DNA of 64,000 bases from Thermosyntropha lipolytica DSM 11003 (lineage in GTDB: Bacteria; Bacillota; Syntrophomonadia; Syntrophomonadales; Syntrophomonadaceae), in NCBI RefSeq assembly GCF_900129805.1, contig NZ_FQWY01000007.1, positions 1 to 64,000 of the forward strand, given 5' to 3'. Shown in pieces: positions 31,902-39,820 of the stretch (position 1 is its first letter; the number at the start of each line of letters is the position of its first letter). A program made the position numbers and the translations under genes. Below the pieces are notes generated by a model, which was given only the letters and a program-made list of their open reading frames with translations, had not been told where the DNA came from and searched no databases.

Positions 31902-32483
31902 ATGAGCAAAGAGGTAAAAAATATATTGATAGTAGGGGTAGGAGGACAGGGGACGCTTTTAACCAGCCGCATAATTGCTCAGGTAGCTGTGCAGATGGGA
32001 TATGATGTTAAGATTTCCGAGGTACACGGTATGGCCCAGCGCGGAGGCAGTGTAGTTTCCCAGGTGAGATATGGAGAAAAAGTTTACTCCCCGATAATAA
32101 AAAAAGGAGATGCCGATGTTATCCTGGGTTTTGAAAAGATTGAAGCTGCGCGCTGGCTTTCCTACCTTAAGCCGGAAGGCATATTGATTGTAAATGATGA
32201 GCGCATAGATCCTCTGCCGGTTATGAGCGGAAAAGCCAGGTATCCGGATGACATAATCGATAAAATGAAAGGTCTGGTTCCTTCTACCTTAGTGGTAAAT
32301 GCCAGTGATATAGCTTTAAAATGTGGTGATATCAAAGTAGCCAATGTAGTCCTGGTAGGGGTTTTAAGCAAAGTGATGGAACTTCCGATAGAAGAAGTAG
32401 AAAAGGCCATAATAGCTATAGTACCCCCCAAATATGTTGATTTAAATATAAAAGCTTTCCATGAAGGGTTGAAATTAGTATAA
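31902..32483 (+). CDS. iorB: Indolepyruvate:ferredoxin oxidoreductase, beta subunit
   Basis: Gamma-domain subunit that pairs with IorA; 193 aa. The conserved start is ILIVGVGGQGTLLTSRIIAQ (nucleotide/CoA-binding fold), then SEVHGMAQRGGSVVSQVRYG, the hallmark of 2-oxoacid oxidoreductase gamma subunits. It follows iorA by 2 bp and its own GGAGGG-like site overlaps the iorA end. A terminator follows at 32493. Confidence 0.95.
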   Translation: MSKEVKNILIVGVGGQGTLLTSRIIAQVAVQMGYDVKISEVHGMAQRGGSVVSQVRYGEKVYSPIIKKGDADVILGFEKIEAARWLSYLKPEGILIVNDERIDPLPVMSGKARYPDDIIDKMKGLVPSTLVVNASDIALKCGDIKVANVVLVGVLSKVMELPIEEVEKAIIAIVPPKYVDLNIKAFHEGLKLV

Positions 32484-32492
32484 AATATAGAG

Positions 32493-32523
32493 AAGCGGAG
32501 AGGCATAATTTCTCCGCTTTTTA
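32493..32523 (+). terminator. Terminator of iorAB
   Basis: AAGCGGAGA (32493-32501) pairs with TCTCCGCTT (32511-32519), followed by T-rich sequence. Confidence 0.85.
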
Positions 32524-32553
32524 TTATTAAGCTAACAGCCAGGAGGTTCAAAA

Positions 32554-33795
32554 GTGCAGGCACGAATTGATGGCATAACTCATAAAGGGGAAGGGGTAGC
32601 CAGAATAAACGGCAAGGCAGTTTTTATACCTTTTGCCCTGCCGGGAGAAGAAGTCGAACTTGACATAACCGAAGAGAAAAAAAACTATGCCTATGGCCGG
32701 TTGGAAAAAATAATCCATCCTTCTCCGGCGCGCACAACCCCTTTGTGTTCGCATTATTATACCTGCGGAGGCTGCAGTTTTCAGCATGTAGACTATGAGG
32801 AGGAACTGCAATTAAAAAAAAGAATCGTAACTGATGCGGTAACCAGAATTGGCAAGATAGAAGCCCGAATAAATGAAGTGGAACGGAGCAGCAAACCTTA
32901 CCGTTACCGCAATAAAGTGACCTGGCATGTGGCAAAGGGAAGGTTAGGCTATTACCGGGCAGAAAGCCGCGAGCTGGTTCCTATTGATGATTGTTTGCTC
33001 ATTAAGGAAGATATGGCAAAAATAAGCCGGAAAATAGGCTTTATATTGAAGGAGATCGCACATGAAGGCCAGGGGGAGATAATCGTAAGACAATCTTCAT
33101 ATAATGGCAAAATAATGCTCATTTGCGATTTACCCTCCCTGGAACCTGAGAAAATATTGTCCCGGCTTAAAGAAGATGTAGATGGGATATACATCAAACA
33201 GAAAAACAGATTAATCCACTTTTACGGTGATTTATATCTGGAAGAAAAAATAGGGGCTAATATTTTTCGCTTATCCCCGGGCAGCTTTTTTCAGGTAAAC
33301 CAGGAACAGAATGAGAAAATAATAAGCTTTATACAGAGTTATTTAAACTTAACGGGAAAAGAAACCCTCCTTGATGCCTATTGCGGAGTAGGAAGCATAG
33401 GGATTTCCCTGGCTGGCAGAGCGGCCAAAGTGCTGGGAATAGAAAACAATCGGGAAGCGGTCAAAAATGCTGAGTATAATGCTCATTATAACCGCCTTAA
33501 CAACTGCCGTTTCCTGGCTGGGGATTGTGAAAAGATCCTGCCGGTACTTAATGAAAAATTCGATATGGTCATAGTTGACCCTCCGCGCAGCGGACTTAAA
33601 AAAGAAGTAATTGCCTCTTTAATAAAGGCGGCTCCACAAAAAATAGCCTATGTTTCCTGTAACCCGGCTACTTTAGCTCGCGACCTTAACCTTATCCAGG
33701 CTAGCGGGTATATTATTGAAGAGATTAAACCTTTTGATATGTTCAGCAAGACGTATCATGTGGAGTGTGTAGCAGGAATACGCCGTATAGATTAG
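32554..33795 (+). CDS. rlmD: 23S rRNA (uracil-C5)-methyltransferase, RlmD/TrmA family
   Basis: SAM-dependent RNA m5U methyltransferase; 413 aa. An N-terminal TRAM domain (about 1-55) is followed by a [4Fe-4S] set: Cys65, Cys71, Cys74 (CSHYYTCGGC) and a later Cys in IDDCLLI. The SAM motif is LLDAYCGVGSIG, motif IV is IVDPPRSGLKK, and the catalytic cysteine is in VSCNPATLARDL. RNA target (23S U1939, U747 or tRNA U54) cannot be fixed by eye. The start is GTG 32554 with AGGAGG. A diverged second copy of its catalytic segment lies 264 bp downstream. Confidence 0.9.
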   Translation: MQARIDGITHKGEGVARINGKAVFIPFALPGEEVELDITEEKKNYAYGRLEKIIHPSPARTTPLCSHYYTCGGCSFQHVDYEEELQLKKRIVTDAVTRIGKIEARINEVERSSKPYRYRNKVTWHVAKGRLGYYRAESRELVPIDDCLLIKEDMAKISRKIGFILKEIAHEGQGEIIVRQSSYNGKIMLICDLPSLEPEKILSRLKEDVDGIYIKQKNRLIHFYGDLYLEEKIGANIFRLSPGSFFQVNQEQNEKIISFIQSYLNLTGKETLLDAYCGVGSIGISLAGRAAKVLGIENNREAVKNAEYNAHYNRLNNCRFLAGDCEKILPVLNEKFDMVIVDPPRSGLKKEVIASLIKAAPQKIAYVSCNPATLARDLNLIQASGYIIEEIKPFDMFSKTYHVECVAGIRRID

Positions 33796-33900
33796 GGGAA
33801 GGCCTTAATTGCAAAACCTGGCAAGAGAGGTTACATTTTGAGCCAGCAGGTAATCCAGGTTGTACTAAACAGTAGCGGGACACTATAAGTGCTTTCAGAG

Positions 33901-34068
33901 ATGAAGATAGCCTATGTTTACTGCAACCTGGCTACCCTGGACCACGACCTTAATCTTATCCAGGCTAGCAGATATATTATTGAAGAGATTAAACTTTTTA
34001 TCTGCTTTGGAAGTTTTATCAGGTTTGCCGTATTATCCCAAGGCAACATCCAGGATCATCATTATTGA
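33901..34068 (+). pseudogene. Partial duplicate of the rlmD catalytic segment
   Basis: Bases 33905-33998 align without gaps to 33641-33734 inside rlmD with about 13 differences. The copy reads MKIAYVYCNLATLDHDLNLI, then continues into unrelated sequence and stops at 34066-34068. The catalytic SCNPATLARDL has become YCNLATLDHDL, and the SAM-binding part is absent, so it cannot be a working methyltransferase. No ribosome site is evident. It is probably what is left of a former tandem copy or of a recombination event. Confidence 0.8.
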
Positions 34069-34167
34069 AAATCCCAGCATAGCTCCAATTGTTGCCACAT
34101 CTGTTTTAGAACCACTTTCTTCGCGTTGTGCTTCAGGAATTAGTTCTTCGGTTTTTAAGGAGACCAG
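34033..34167 (-). pseudogene. C-terminal remnant of a ZIP-family metal transporter
   Basis: On the reverse strand the frame from 34167 to the TAA at 34033-34035 reads KTEELIPEAQREESG, then DVATIGAMLGFSIMMILDVALG. This matches the last part of bacterial ZIP zinc/metal transporters: the EELIPEA metal-site helix end and the final membrane span ending LDVALG. Everything upstream is missing: the next in-frame sequence is unrelated and stops soon. It overlaps the rlmD fragment on the other strand, marking a junction of two decayed genes. Confidence 0.75.
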
Positions 34168-34524
34168 GGCTTAGGGAAAGGGGCAAATTTTTTTCTAGTT
34201 CATCAGGCAGTAAATTTAACAGAACCCAAACTGATAAGAACCGTTTAACAATGGATGGAGAATAAAATTCTGTCGAATATATATTTTAAATGAAGAAAAG
34301 AAAGGATTTAAGGAAGAAATAATTAGCTTAACTTAAATGTAAATTAGTGAATTAATTATTATGAACTATAATATGACGATTTTAAAGATTTTAGCAAAGA
34401 AAATCTTGCCAACCTGAGAAGTTATTATTATTATTAAGTAGATAATCGATATTTTAGGACTAATATCGCGACAATTTTACAATTTTTCACCTTGCATAGC
34501 TGGTTGAAGGAATATGCCTGATGA

Positions 34525-34564
34525 GACCTATTGATACTTTTCGAAGGTGTCAATAGGTCGTTTT
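34525..34564 (+). terminator. Strong hairpin terminator upstream of cheW
   Basis: GACCTATTGATACTTT (34525-34540) pairs with AAGGTGTCAATAGGTC (34544-34559), 16 bp with two wobbles and a 3-base loop, then GTTTT. It has no intact gene before it on this strand, so it may have belonged to a lost gene or shield cheW from readthrough. Confidence 0.7.
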
Positions 34565-34669
34565 GCTAATTAAGTCTTTAAAGAAAGGGGTGAGAATAGG
34601 TATAAGGGTGTTTTTCAATTAATTTACATATATTAAAATTTTATTAATCCTTGGAAGCGGGTGAAAAAA

Positions 34670-35113
34670 GTGGCAGAAAAACAGTTTGTAGTTTTTAAAC
34701 TAGGCGATGAATATTATGGTTTTGATATTTTAAACATTCAGGAGATTACCAGATATCAGAAGCCTACACTGCTCCCTAATATGCCTGATTATATGGAAGG
34801 CATTATTAATCTTCGGGGAAATATAATTCCGGTAATAAACCTGCGCAAAAAATTCAACATGCATGAAGGTCAGGTTACTGAAGAAAGCAGGATTATTGTC
34901 GCGGATGTGCACCAGCAAAAAATAGGCATCCTGGTAGATGCTGTATCACGGGTGGCTAAGATCAATGAAGAAGAAATCGAGGCTTATCAGGAAACGGATT
35001 TAGATTATAAAGCCAGGTATATTTCAGGCCTGGCTAAAAAAGAGAATGAAATCATAATCCTCTTAAATCCCTATATTTTAATAGGAGAATCTCAGACGGC
35101 AGTAGGGGTATAA
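34670..35113 (+). CDS. cheW: CheW-type chemotaxis coupling protein
   Basis: Adapter joining chemoreceptors to the CheA kinase; 147 aa from GTG 34670. The SH3-like fold is marked by FVVFKLGDEYYGFDILNIQE, MEGIINLRGNIIPVINLRKK and GILVDAVSRV. GTG 34661 is an alternative start three codons earlier; the chosen one has GCGGGTGA at better spacing. No cheA gene is in the window. It heads a signalling island with a receptor gene 0.7 kb downstream, so it may couple that receptor. Confidence 0.9.
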   Translation: MAEKQFVVFKLGDEYYGFDILNIQEITRYQKPTLLPNMPDYMEGIINLRGNIIPVINLRKKFNMHEGQVTEESRIIVADVHQQKIGILVDAVSRVAKINEEEIEAYQETDLDYKARYISGLAKKENEIIILLNPYILIGESQTAVGV

Positions 35114-35171
35114 AATAAATGGATAAATCGCCAAAGAAAATTCAGAATCTTCGAACAAAGGAGGAGGTAGC

Positions 35172-35774
35172 ATGGGAGAAGACGTTAAAAAAGAACTTAA
35201 CCCCGATGCCAGGGAAATAGAACTGGATATTATTTTCAATGGAACTCAGGATGCTATGTTCCTGGTTTAGGTAGAGGACGGAGATTTTCGCTATATAAGA
35301 AATAATAAAGCCCACCAGGTTTTGACCGGTTTTAGCCTAGAGGAAATAAGAGGCAAAACTTCCCTTGAACTTTTAGGGCAGGAGCTGGGGAAAAAGTCAG
35401 GTCTAATTATCAAAAATGCGTGGAAGCTAAAACCCCTATCCTGGATGAAAAAACATTCCGAAATAGGCTGGCGCATAGTGCAGAATACACCAGAACTGGC
35501 AGGAATTGCCGAGTATATTTTGTATCACCATGAGCGCTGGGATGGCAAAGGCTATCCTCGAGGGTTGAAAGGGGAAGAGATACCATTACCCTGCCGTATT
35601 CTGGCTGTAGCCGATGCTTATGACGCTATGACCAGTGATCGTCCTTATCGTAAGGCCATGAGCCAGGCAAAAGCCATAGAAGAAATCACCAAACATGCAG
35701 GAACCCAGTTTGATCCCGAGGTGGTGCGGGCTTTTATGAAGGCTTTTTACCAGAATAAGATAAAAGTTTCTTAA
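35172..35774 (+). pseudogene. Broken PAS/HD-GYP phosphodiesterase gene
   Basis: A gene with a good AGGAGG and ATG 35172 is interrupted in frame by TAG at 35268-35270 (after DAMFLV). It continues in the same frame to 35774. The part before and after the stop is a PAS domain (RYIRNNKAHQVLTGF, GKTSLELLG). It then jumps directly to the second half of an HD-GYP domain (HHERWDGKGYPRGL, VADAYDAMTSDRPYR, QFDPEVV). The HD-bearing first half is missing. So there is one nonsense change plus one in-frame deletion. An intact version would have degraded c-di-GMP or a related dinucleotide. Confidence 0.85.
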
Positions 35775-35858
35775 TATCGGACACTTATTTAGAAACACTA
35801 GTTCCAGAGGTAAATTCTATGGCCGGTGAAACTATAACTATAAGGAGGAAAAGTTGAA

Positions 35859-37139
35859 ATGGAAAAAAGCAAACAGGATAAATTGCAGTTAAAACTTATT
35901 GCTTATTTTTTAGGAATTTTATTGCTGATACTGGTGTTCAATAACTTAGCTTTGCAGTCCCTGTTAAATATTAAAGGTTTAGGTTTTAAAGCCTGGCTTT
36001 TATCTCTCGCCTTAATTATTGCAGGTGGTTTTGTCTACTTCCTGGTAGCCCGAAATACGGTGGTAAAACCTATAGGTTCTCTGGTGGCATGTGCTGAACA
36101 TATTGCGGAAGGGAACTTTCAGGTAGAAGTGGAAGAAGAGGTGCGCAGCCGCAATGATGAAATCGGAGCCATTGCTGCGGCCCTGCATAACATGACAGTA
36201 ACCCTGAAAGGTTTGGTAGTCAAAGTAGAGGAAAAAGCCAGGGAATTGGAAAATAGTTCTAATACTTTGGCCGCTACTTCCGAAGAGGTTTCCGCCGCTT
36301 CGCAGGAACTGTCTTCCACAGTTCAACAGGTAGCCAAAGGTTCGGAAGGTCAGGCCCGCGATCTTATCGATATAGGCGAAGCGTTGAAAGAGGTAACATC
36401 CAGTGTGGAATTTATGTATGAAAAATTAAAAGATGTTTCGGATGAGACCAAGGAAACGGCTAAAAGAGCTGAGATAGGCAAAAAAGAGATGGACAAGCTG
36501 GAGACTTCTATTGAAGATATAAGAAAAGCCTTTGAAACAGTAGTGCAAAAAGTTGCTAACCTGACAGAATCGGTAAATGAAATCAAGGGGGTTACCGAGC
36601 TCATTTCCAGCATATCAGAACAGACCAATCTTCTGGCTCTCAATGCGGCTATTGAAGCAGCAAGGGCCGGGGAATACGGCCGGGGATTTGCCGTGGTAGC
36701 GGAAGAAGTCCGCAAACTGGCTGAAGAATCCAAACAATCAACGGAAAAAATAACTAGTCTTATCATGTCTACCGTAAAAGATACGGAAGAGGTCATAGCT
36801 ACATCTAATGTGGTGAAAGAGCATGTTAATGCCCAGGTGGAAACTTTGCAGAAGACTATTCAATCTTTTGATGACATATTAGAGACCGTAGAGAAGATTG
36901 CCCCGTATATGGAGGAAACCTATAAGGCCCTAAAAGGCATAGTGGATACTAAAGATATAGTGATTGAAAAGGTGCAAAGTGCAAGTGCCGTAGCCGAGGA
37001 AAATTCAGCTGCGGCCGAGGAAGTAGCGGCTTCTTCCGAAGAATTGACTGCTTCTTCCGAGGAGGTAGCAGCTACGGCCCAAACCCTTAACAGCATAGCT
37101 GAAGAGCTGATGGGAACGGTAAATGTCTTTAAGCTATAA
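35859..37139 (+). CDS. Methyl-accepting chemotaxis protein with minimal outer loop
   Basis: Chemoreceptor of 426 aa. Two membrane spans (about 9-34 and 42-62) are separated by only a few residues, so there is no periplasmic sensor domain. A HAMP linker follows ([33 protein letters not shown]). The long signalling coiled coil has the conserved hairpin tip [19 protein letters not shown]. It probably senses a membrane or cytoplasmic cue, or passes on signals from partner proteins. Glu/Ala-rich methylation helices are present. AAGGAGG precedes ATG 35859. A terminator follows. Confidence 0.9.
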   Translation: MEKSKQDKLQLKLIAYFLGILLLILVFNNLALQSLLNIKGLGFKAWLLSLALIIAGGFVYFLVARNTVVKPIGSLVACAEHIAEGNFQVEVEEEVRSRNDEIGAIAAALHNMTVTLKGLVVKVEEKARELENSSNTLAATSEEVSAASQELSSTVQQVAKGSEGQARDLIDIGEALKEVTSSVEFMYEKLKDVSDETKETAKRAEIGKKEMDKLETSIEDIRKAFETVVQKVANLTESVNEIKGVTELISSISEQTNLLALNAAIEAARAGEYGRGFAVVAEEVRKLAEESKQSTEKITSLIMSTVKDTEEVIATSNVVKEHVNAQVETLQKTIQSFDDILETVEKIAPYMEETYKALKGIVDTKDIVIEKVQSASAVAEENSAAAEEVAASSEELTASSEEVAATAQTLNSIAEELMGTVNVFKL

Positions 37140-37155
37140 TAGATACCATGTTAAC

Positions 37156-37193
37156 AGGAGAAAAGCCTGATTTTCGACTCGGGCTTTTCTCCT
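37156..37193 (+). terminator. Terminator after the chemoreceptor gene
   Basis: AGGAGAAAAGCCTGA (37156-37170) pairs with TCGGGCTTTTCTCCT (37179-37193), one wobble. The T-run is poor, so efficiency is uncertain. Confidence 0.65.
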
Positions 37194-37294
37194 ATGTTTA
37201 TAGTTTATAGGCAGATAAAAGAGGAAATAGTTGTATTATGCAGAATTAAGAAGATAAGTTTACATTTAAAAAGACCAAATCCAGGGAGGCCAGG

Positions 37295-38056
37295 ATGGAT
37301 AAGATATTGGTTATCGAAGATTCCCGGTTGATGCAGAATAAGATTAGCGATGTTTTAAAAATATTAGGGAAAGAAGATACCGATGTAATTAAATTGGATA
37401 ATGCCAGTCTGATATTTAATCAACCCCAGGTATATTTGGAGAATATAAAGCTTATTATCACTGATACTACTCTACCGGGAATTAGCGGGATCGAACTAAC
37501 CAGGAAGCTAAAAAGCCATCCCCTGTATAAAGAAATTCCCATTGTTTTCTTTACTTCGGAAAGAAATGCGGCGATTGTTAGAGAGGCTATTCTGGCCGGG
37601 GCCAGTGACTATATAGTAGTCCCCATTGAAGAAGAAGACCTGGTATTAAGATTGAAAAAGTATTTGTCCGATTCCCGACAAGAGCGCAGGAAAAAAGATT
37701 TCTTCATCATAAAGGAAGAAGCCGCGGAGCTGATCGATTTAGAAGTACAGAGATGCTGGCGCGGAAAATACCCTACTTCTTTTATGGTTATAAAAATGGA
37801 TAAGGATAATATTGATAAAGGTTTGGAAGTTTTGAAAGGTTCTTTGCGAAGGATTGATATATTAAAAGTTGTCGAAGGAAAAGAGGTTTTAGTTATACTG
37901 CCTTTTACAGATGAACAAGGTTTGCAGGTAGTCAGGGAGAAGATTAAAAACTTTCTGTTAAAAGAAGGCTTGAAAATTGAAAAAGAAAAGTCATATACAT
38001 ACAAGGGTCAGGAAGATGAGCCGCTGCAAGAATTGCTGCAAGAACTAGGCTTATAG
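37295..38056 (+). CDS. Receiver-domain protein with degenerate GGDEF-like C-terminus
   Basis: A 253-aa response regulator. The receiver has Asp57 (LIITDTTLPGISG), the acidic pocket IEDS (7-10), the Thr switch in IVFFTSER and a proline where the usual Lys-Pro is IVVPIEE; the missing lysine is notable. The C-terminal 120 aa (FFIIKEEAAELIDLEVQRCW, LRRIDILKVVEGKEVLVIL) has the strand order of a GGDEF cyclase-like fold but no GGDEF motif, so it is probably non-catalytic. It lies between the chemoreceptor and stressosome genes, which suggests a linking role. ATG 37295 has AGGGAGG. Confidence 0.8.
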   Translation: MDKILVIEDSRLMQNKISDVLKILGKEDTDVIKLDNASLIFNQPQVYLENIKLIITDTTLPGISGIELTRKLKSHPLYKEIPIVFFTSERNAAIVREAILAGASDYIVVPIEEEDLVLRLKKYLSDSRQERRKKDFFIIKEEAAELIDLEVQRCWRGKYPTSFMVIKMDKDNIDKGLEVLKGSLRRIDILKVVEGKEVLVILPFTDEQGLQVVREKIKNFLLKEGLKIEKEKSYTYKGQEDEPLQELLQELGL

Positions 38057-38167
38057 GATTAAAGATGGGAGGCTAAAAGTAGCTTGCCGGGAAGGGGGAG
38101 GTTTAAAAAAAATACCGGTCCTTTTTAAACTGTAATCCGGTTTAAATGGCGAAATAAAAAAATTGGG

Positions 38168-38196
38168 TTGATATTTAATATTCATTTATCCATAAT
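38168..38196 (+). promoter_or_regulatory. Promoter of the stressosome operon
   Basis: TTGATA (38168-38173), a 17-bp spacer and CATAAT (38191-38196). The start near 38203 leaves a leader of about 107 bases, AT-rich and without a clear structure. Confidence 0.6.
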
Positions 38197-38309
38197 TTAA
38201 TAAGATAAAAAAATGCTAAAAAATTAAGGCTAAAAATATCAATATTTAAGCTAATTTGTTTAGAATGAAATTTTTAATAACCGTAAAATCTGTCTGAGGA
38301 GGGAATACC

Positions 38310-39014
38310 GTGAAACAGAAGATAGTGAATAATATGGACATACTGCTGGAGGAACTGCATAAAATAACAGGCCGCAAAGCTAAATGGGAAGAATTCCTGG
38401 TATCTTTCATGGAAAGCTATGATAGTGATGCTTATGAGAAAAAAATGCGAGATAGTTTGGCTAATCTGGTAGAGGAATTTAAATTGTCAGATATCGCCCG
38501 GGGATTAGATAGAATAGGAGAAAAAATCGAGGGGTTCCCGGCAGGAGAAGTTTTAAGACAGGTATTGCAGGTAGCCGACCATGCCCTGGAAGAGAAAAAT
38601 ATGGTGATTAAAGAGTTGAAGGAAGTATTGGCTGAACTGGCTACCCCTACGATCAGGATATGGAAGGATGTAGTGGTGGCTCCTTTAATAGGCACGCTTG
38701 ACAGTGAAAGGGCTCAGAGCATGGCGGAAAGATTGCTGGAATTTGTAGCAGATACGAGAGCCAAAGTGGTGATAGTTGATGTTACAGGAGTTCCTTTGAT
38801 AGACACCATAGTAGGTGGCTTTTTGATAGAGATGTTTAATGCGGTTAAACTTTTAGGATGCGAAGTGGTGATAACAGGTATTAAGCCATCTATAGCTCAT
38901 ACCCTGGTTAAGCTGGGAGTAGATTTTAATATGGTAACGGTAAAGCGTGATCTGGAGAGCGGGTTGCGGTATGCGATAAGTATAACGGAGAAAGAAGGCA
39001 AAGGAGCAGTCTAA
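38310..39014 (+). CDS. RsbR-type stressosome scaffold/sensor (STAS domain)
   Basis: Sensor subunit of a stressosome; 234 aa. The C-terminal STAS domain (about 112-230) keeps both regulatory threonines of B. subtilis RsbRA: Thr159 in VDVTGVPLIDT and Thr198 in KPSIAHTLVKLGVDF. The N-terminal 100 residues are helical and should form the outward turret, but they do not look like the globin-like domain of RsbRA, so the signal is unknown. GTG 38310 has GAGGAGGG. It is the first gene of a five-gene operon with overlaps or gaps of a few bases. Confidence 0.9.
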   Translation: MKQKIVNNMDILLEELHKITGRKAKWEEFLVSFMESYDSDAYEKKMRDSLANLVEEFKLSDIARGLDRIGEKIEGFPAGEVLRQVLQVADHALEEKNMVIKELKEVLAELATPTIRIWKDVVVAPLIGTLDSERAQSMAERLLEFVADTRAKVVIVDVTGVPLIDTIVGGFLIEMFNAVKLLGCEVVITGIKPSIAHTLVKLGVDFNMVTVKRDLESGLRYAISITEKEGKGAV

Positions 39015-39015
39015 A

Positions 39016-39384
39016 ATGAAGGATAGGGTAGTTACAACGATTAAATTGTATAATTATCTGATTGTTCCTGTACAGATTGAGCTTGACGATTCCACCGTAG
39101 AAGCTATGCAAAGACAGATATTATCGGAAATTGAAGAAAAGGCTATCGAAGGGGTTATTATCGATGTCAGTTTAATAGATATACTGGATAGCTATATTTC
39201 CTATTCGCTGTCGGAAACAGCTATTATGGCCAAAATGATGGGATGTGATACGGTGATTTGCGGGATGCAACCCCATGTTGCTCTCACCCTGGCCCAGATG
39301 GGTGTGAATATGAGAGGGATAATATTTGCCCAGGATCTGGAAGATGCCCTTAGTAAATTAGTAAAAGCCAGAGAACATTCATGA
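39016..39384 (+). CDS. rsbS: RsbS-type stressosome scaffold (STAS domain)
   Basis: Single-domain STAS protein, 122 aa, that builds the stressosome core and sequesters the RsbT kinase. The phosphorylatable serine is Ser59 (IDILDSYISYS), at exactly the same position as in B. subtilis RsbS. Other matches are IKLYNYLIVPVQIELDD, VICGMQPHVALTLAQMGV and DLEDALSKL. It starts 2 bp after the RsbR stop and ends 10 bases before the RsbT start. Confidence 0.93.
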   Translation: MKDRVVTTIKLYNYLIVPVQIELDDSTVEAMQRQILSEIEEKAIEGVIIDVSLIDILDSYISYSLSETAIMAKMMGCDTVICGMQPHVALTLAQMGVNMRGIIFAQDLEDALSKLVKAREHS

Positions 39385-39394
39385 GGTGGGAACA

Positions 39395-39820
39395 TTGCGG
39401 GATATTAAGATGGAAGATTATGACATGCTGGTAAAAATAAATGATGAGAGAGATATAGTGGTAGCCAGGCAGATGGTTAAAGATTTTGCCAAAAGAATGG
39501 GTTTTTCTCTAGCTGATATTACCAAAATATCTACGGCGGTTTCCGAATTAGCAAGAAATATATTCAGATATGCCGGTTCAGGATTTATATATATAAGGGA
39601 AAATACAGGAGAAGAAAAAGAAATAGAAATAGCAGCCGTAGATAAAGGACCGGGGATAGAAAATGTGGAAGCAGCAGTAGAGGCCGGTTTTACCACCAGC
39701 AAGGGGAGTTTAGGGCTAGGTTTGTCCGGAGTGAGAAGACTGATGGATTCGTTTTTTATTGAATCCGAAGTTAACCGGGGAACAGTAGTTATTGTTACCA
39801 AGAGGAGGCGTACTTTTTGA
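39395..39820 (+). CDS. rsbT: RsbT-type serine/threonine kinase
   Basis: GHKL kinase that phosphorylates RsbR/RsbS and, once released, activates a downstream partner; about 141 aa. Motifs are the N box SELARNIFRYAGSG, DKGPGI and GLGLSGVRRLMD. TTG 39395 is preferred, with AGGTGG 5 bases upstream; GTG 39386 is in frame but overlaps that site. The usual RsbT target is the RsbU phosphatase. None is here, so the fused ATPase-PP2C protein or the GGDEF protein encoded next are candidate targets. The end overlaps the following gene by 4 bp. Confidence 0.92.
   Translation: MRDIKMEDYDMLVKINDERDIVVARQMVKDFAKRMGFSLADITKISTAVSELARNIFRYAGSGFIYIRENTGEEKEIEIAAVDKGPGIENVEAAVEAGFTTSKGSLGLGLSGVRRLMDSFFIESEVNRGTVVIVTKRRRTF

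Larger units (their letters stand above)
33796..34660. other. Gene graveyard between rlmD and cheW
   Basis: About 865 bp without an intact gene. It holds a diverged partial copy of the rlmD 3' region (33901-34068), the C-terminal remnant of a ZIP metal transporter on the reverse strand (34033-34167), AT-rich sequence with nothing recognised (about 34180-34520) and a strong hairpin terminator (34525-34564). The last 100 bp hold the cheW leader, where I see no clear promoter. Confidence 0.75.

Noticed and set aside
33914-34174. 86-codon forward open frame across the rlmD debris
   Set aside because: It is out of frame with the rlmD-like copy and lies opposite the ZIP remnant. It is a chance frame over decayed sequence.
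34168-34660. Possible c-di-GMP riboswitch before cheW
   Set aside because: The c-di-GMP theme made this worth looking for, but I found no GEMM-like conserved core, only an intrinsic-terminator hairpin.
35268-35270. In-frame TAG read as a recoded codon such as pyrrolysine
   Set aside because: The same gene also lacks half of its HD domain, so it is broken anyway. No pyrrolysine genes are in the window, and the codon sits in a plain PAS strand.
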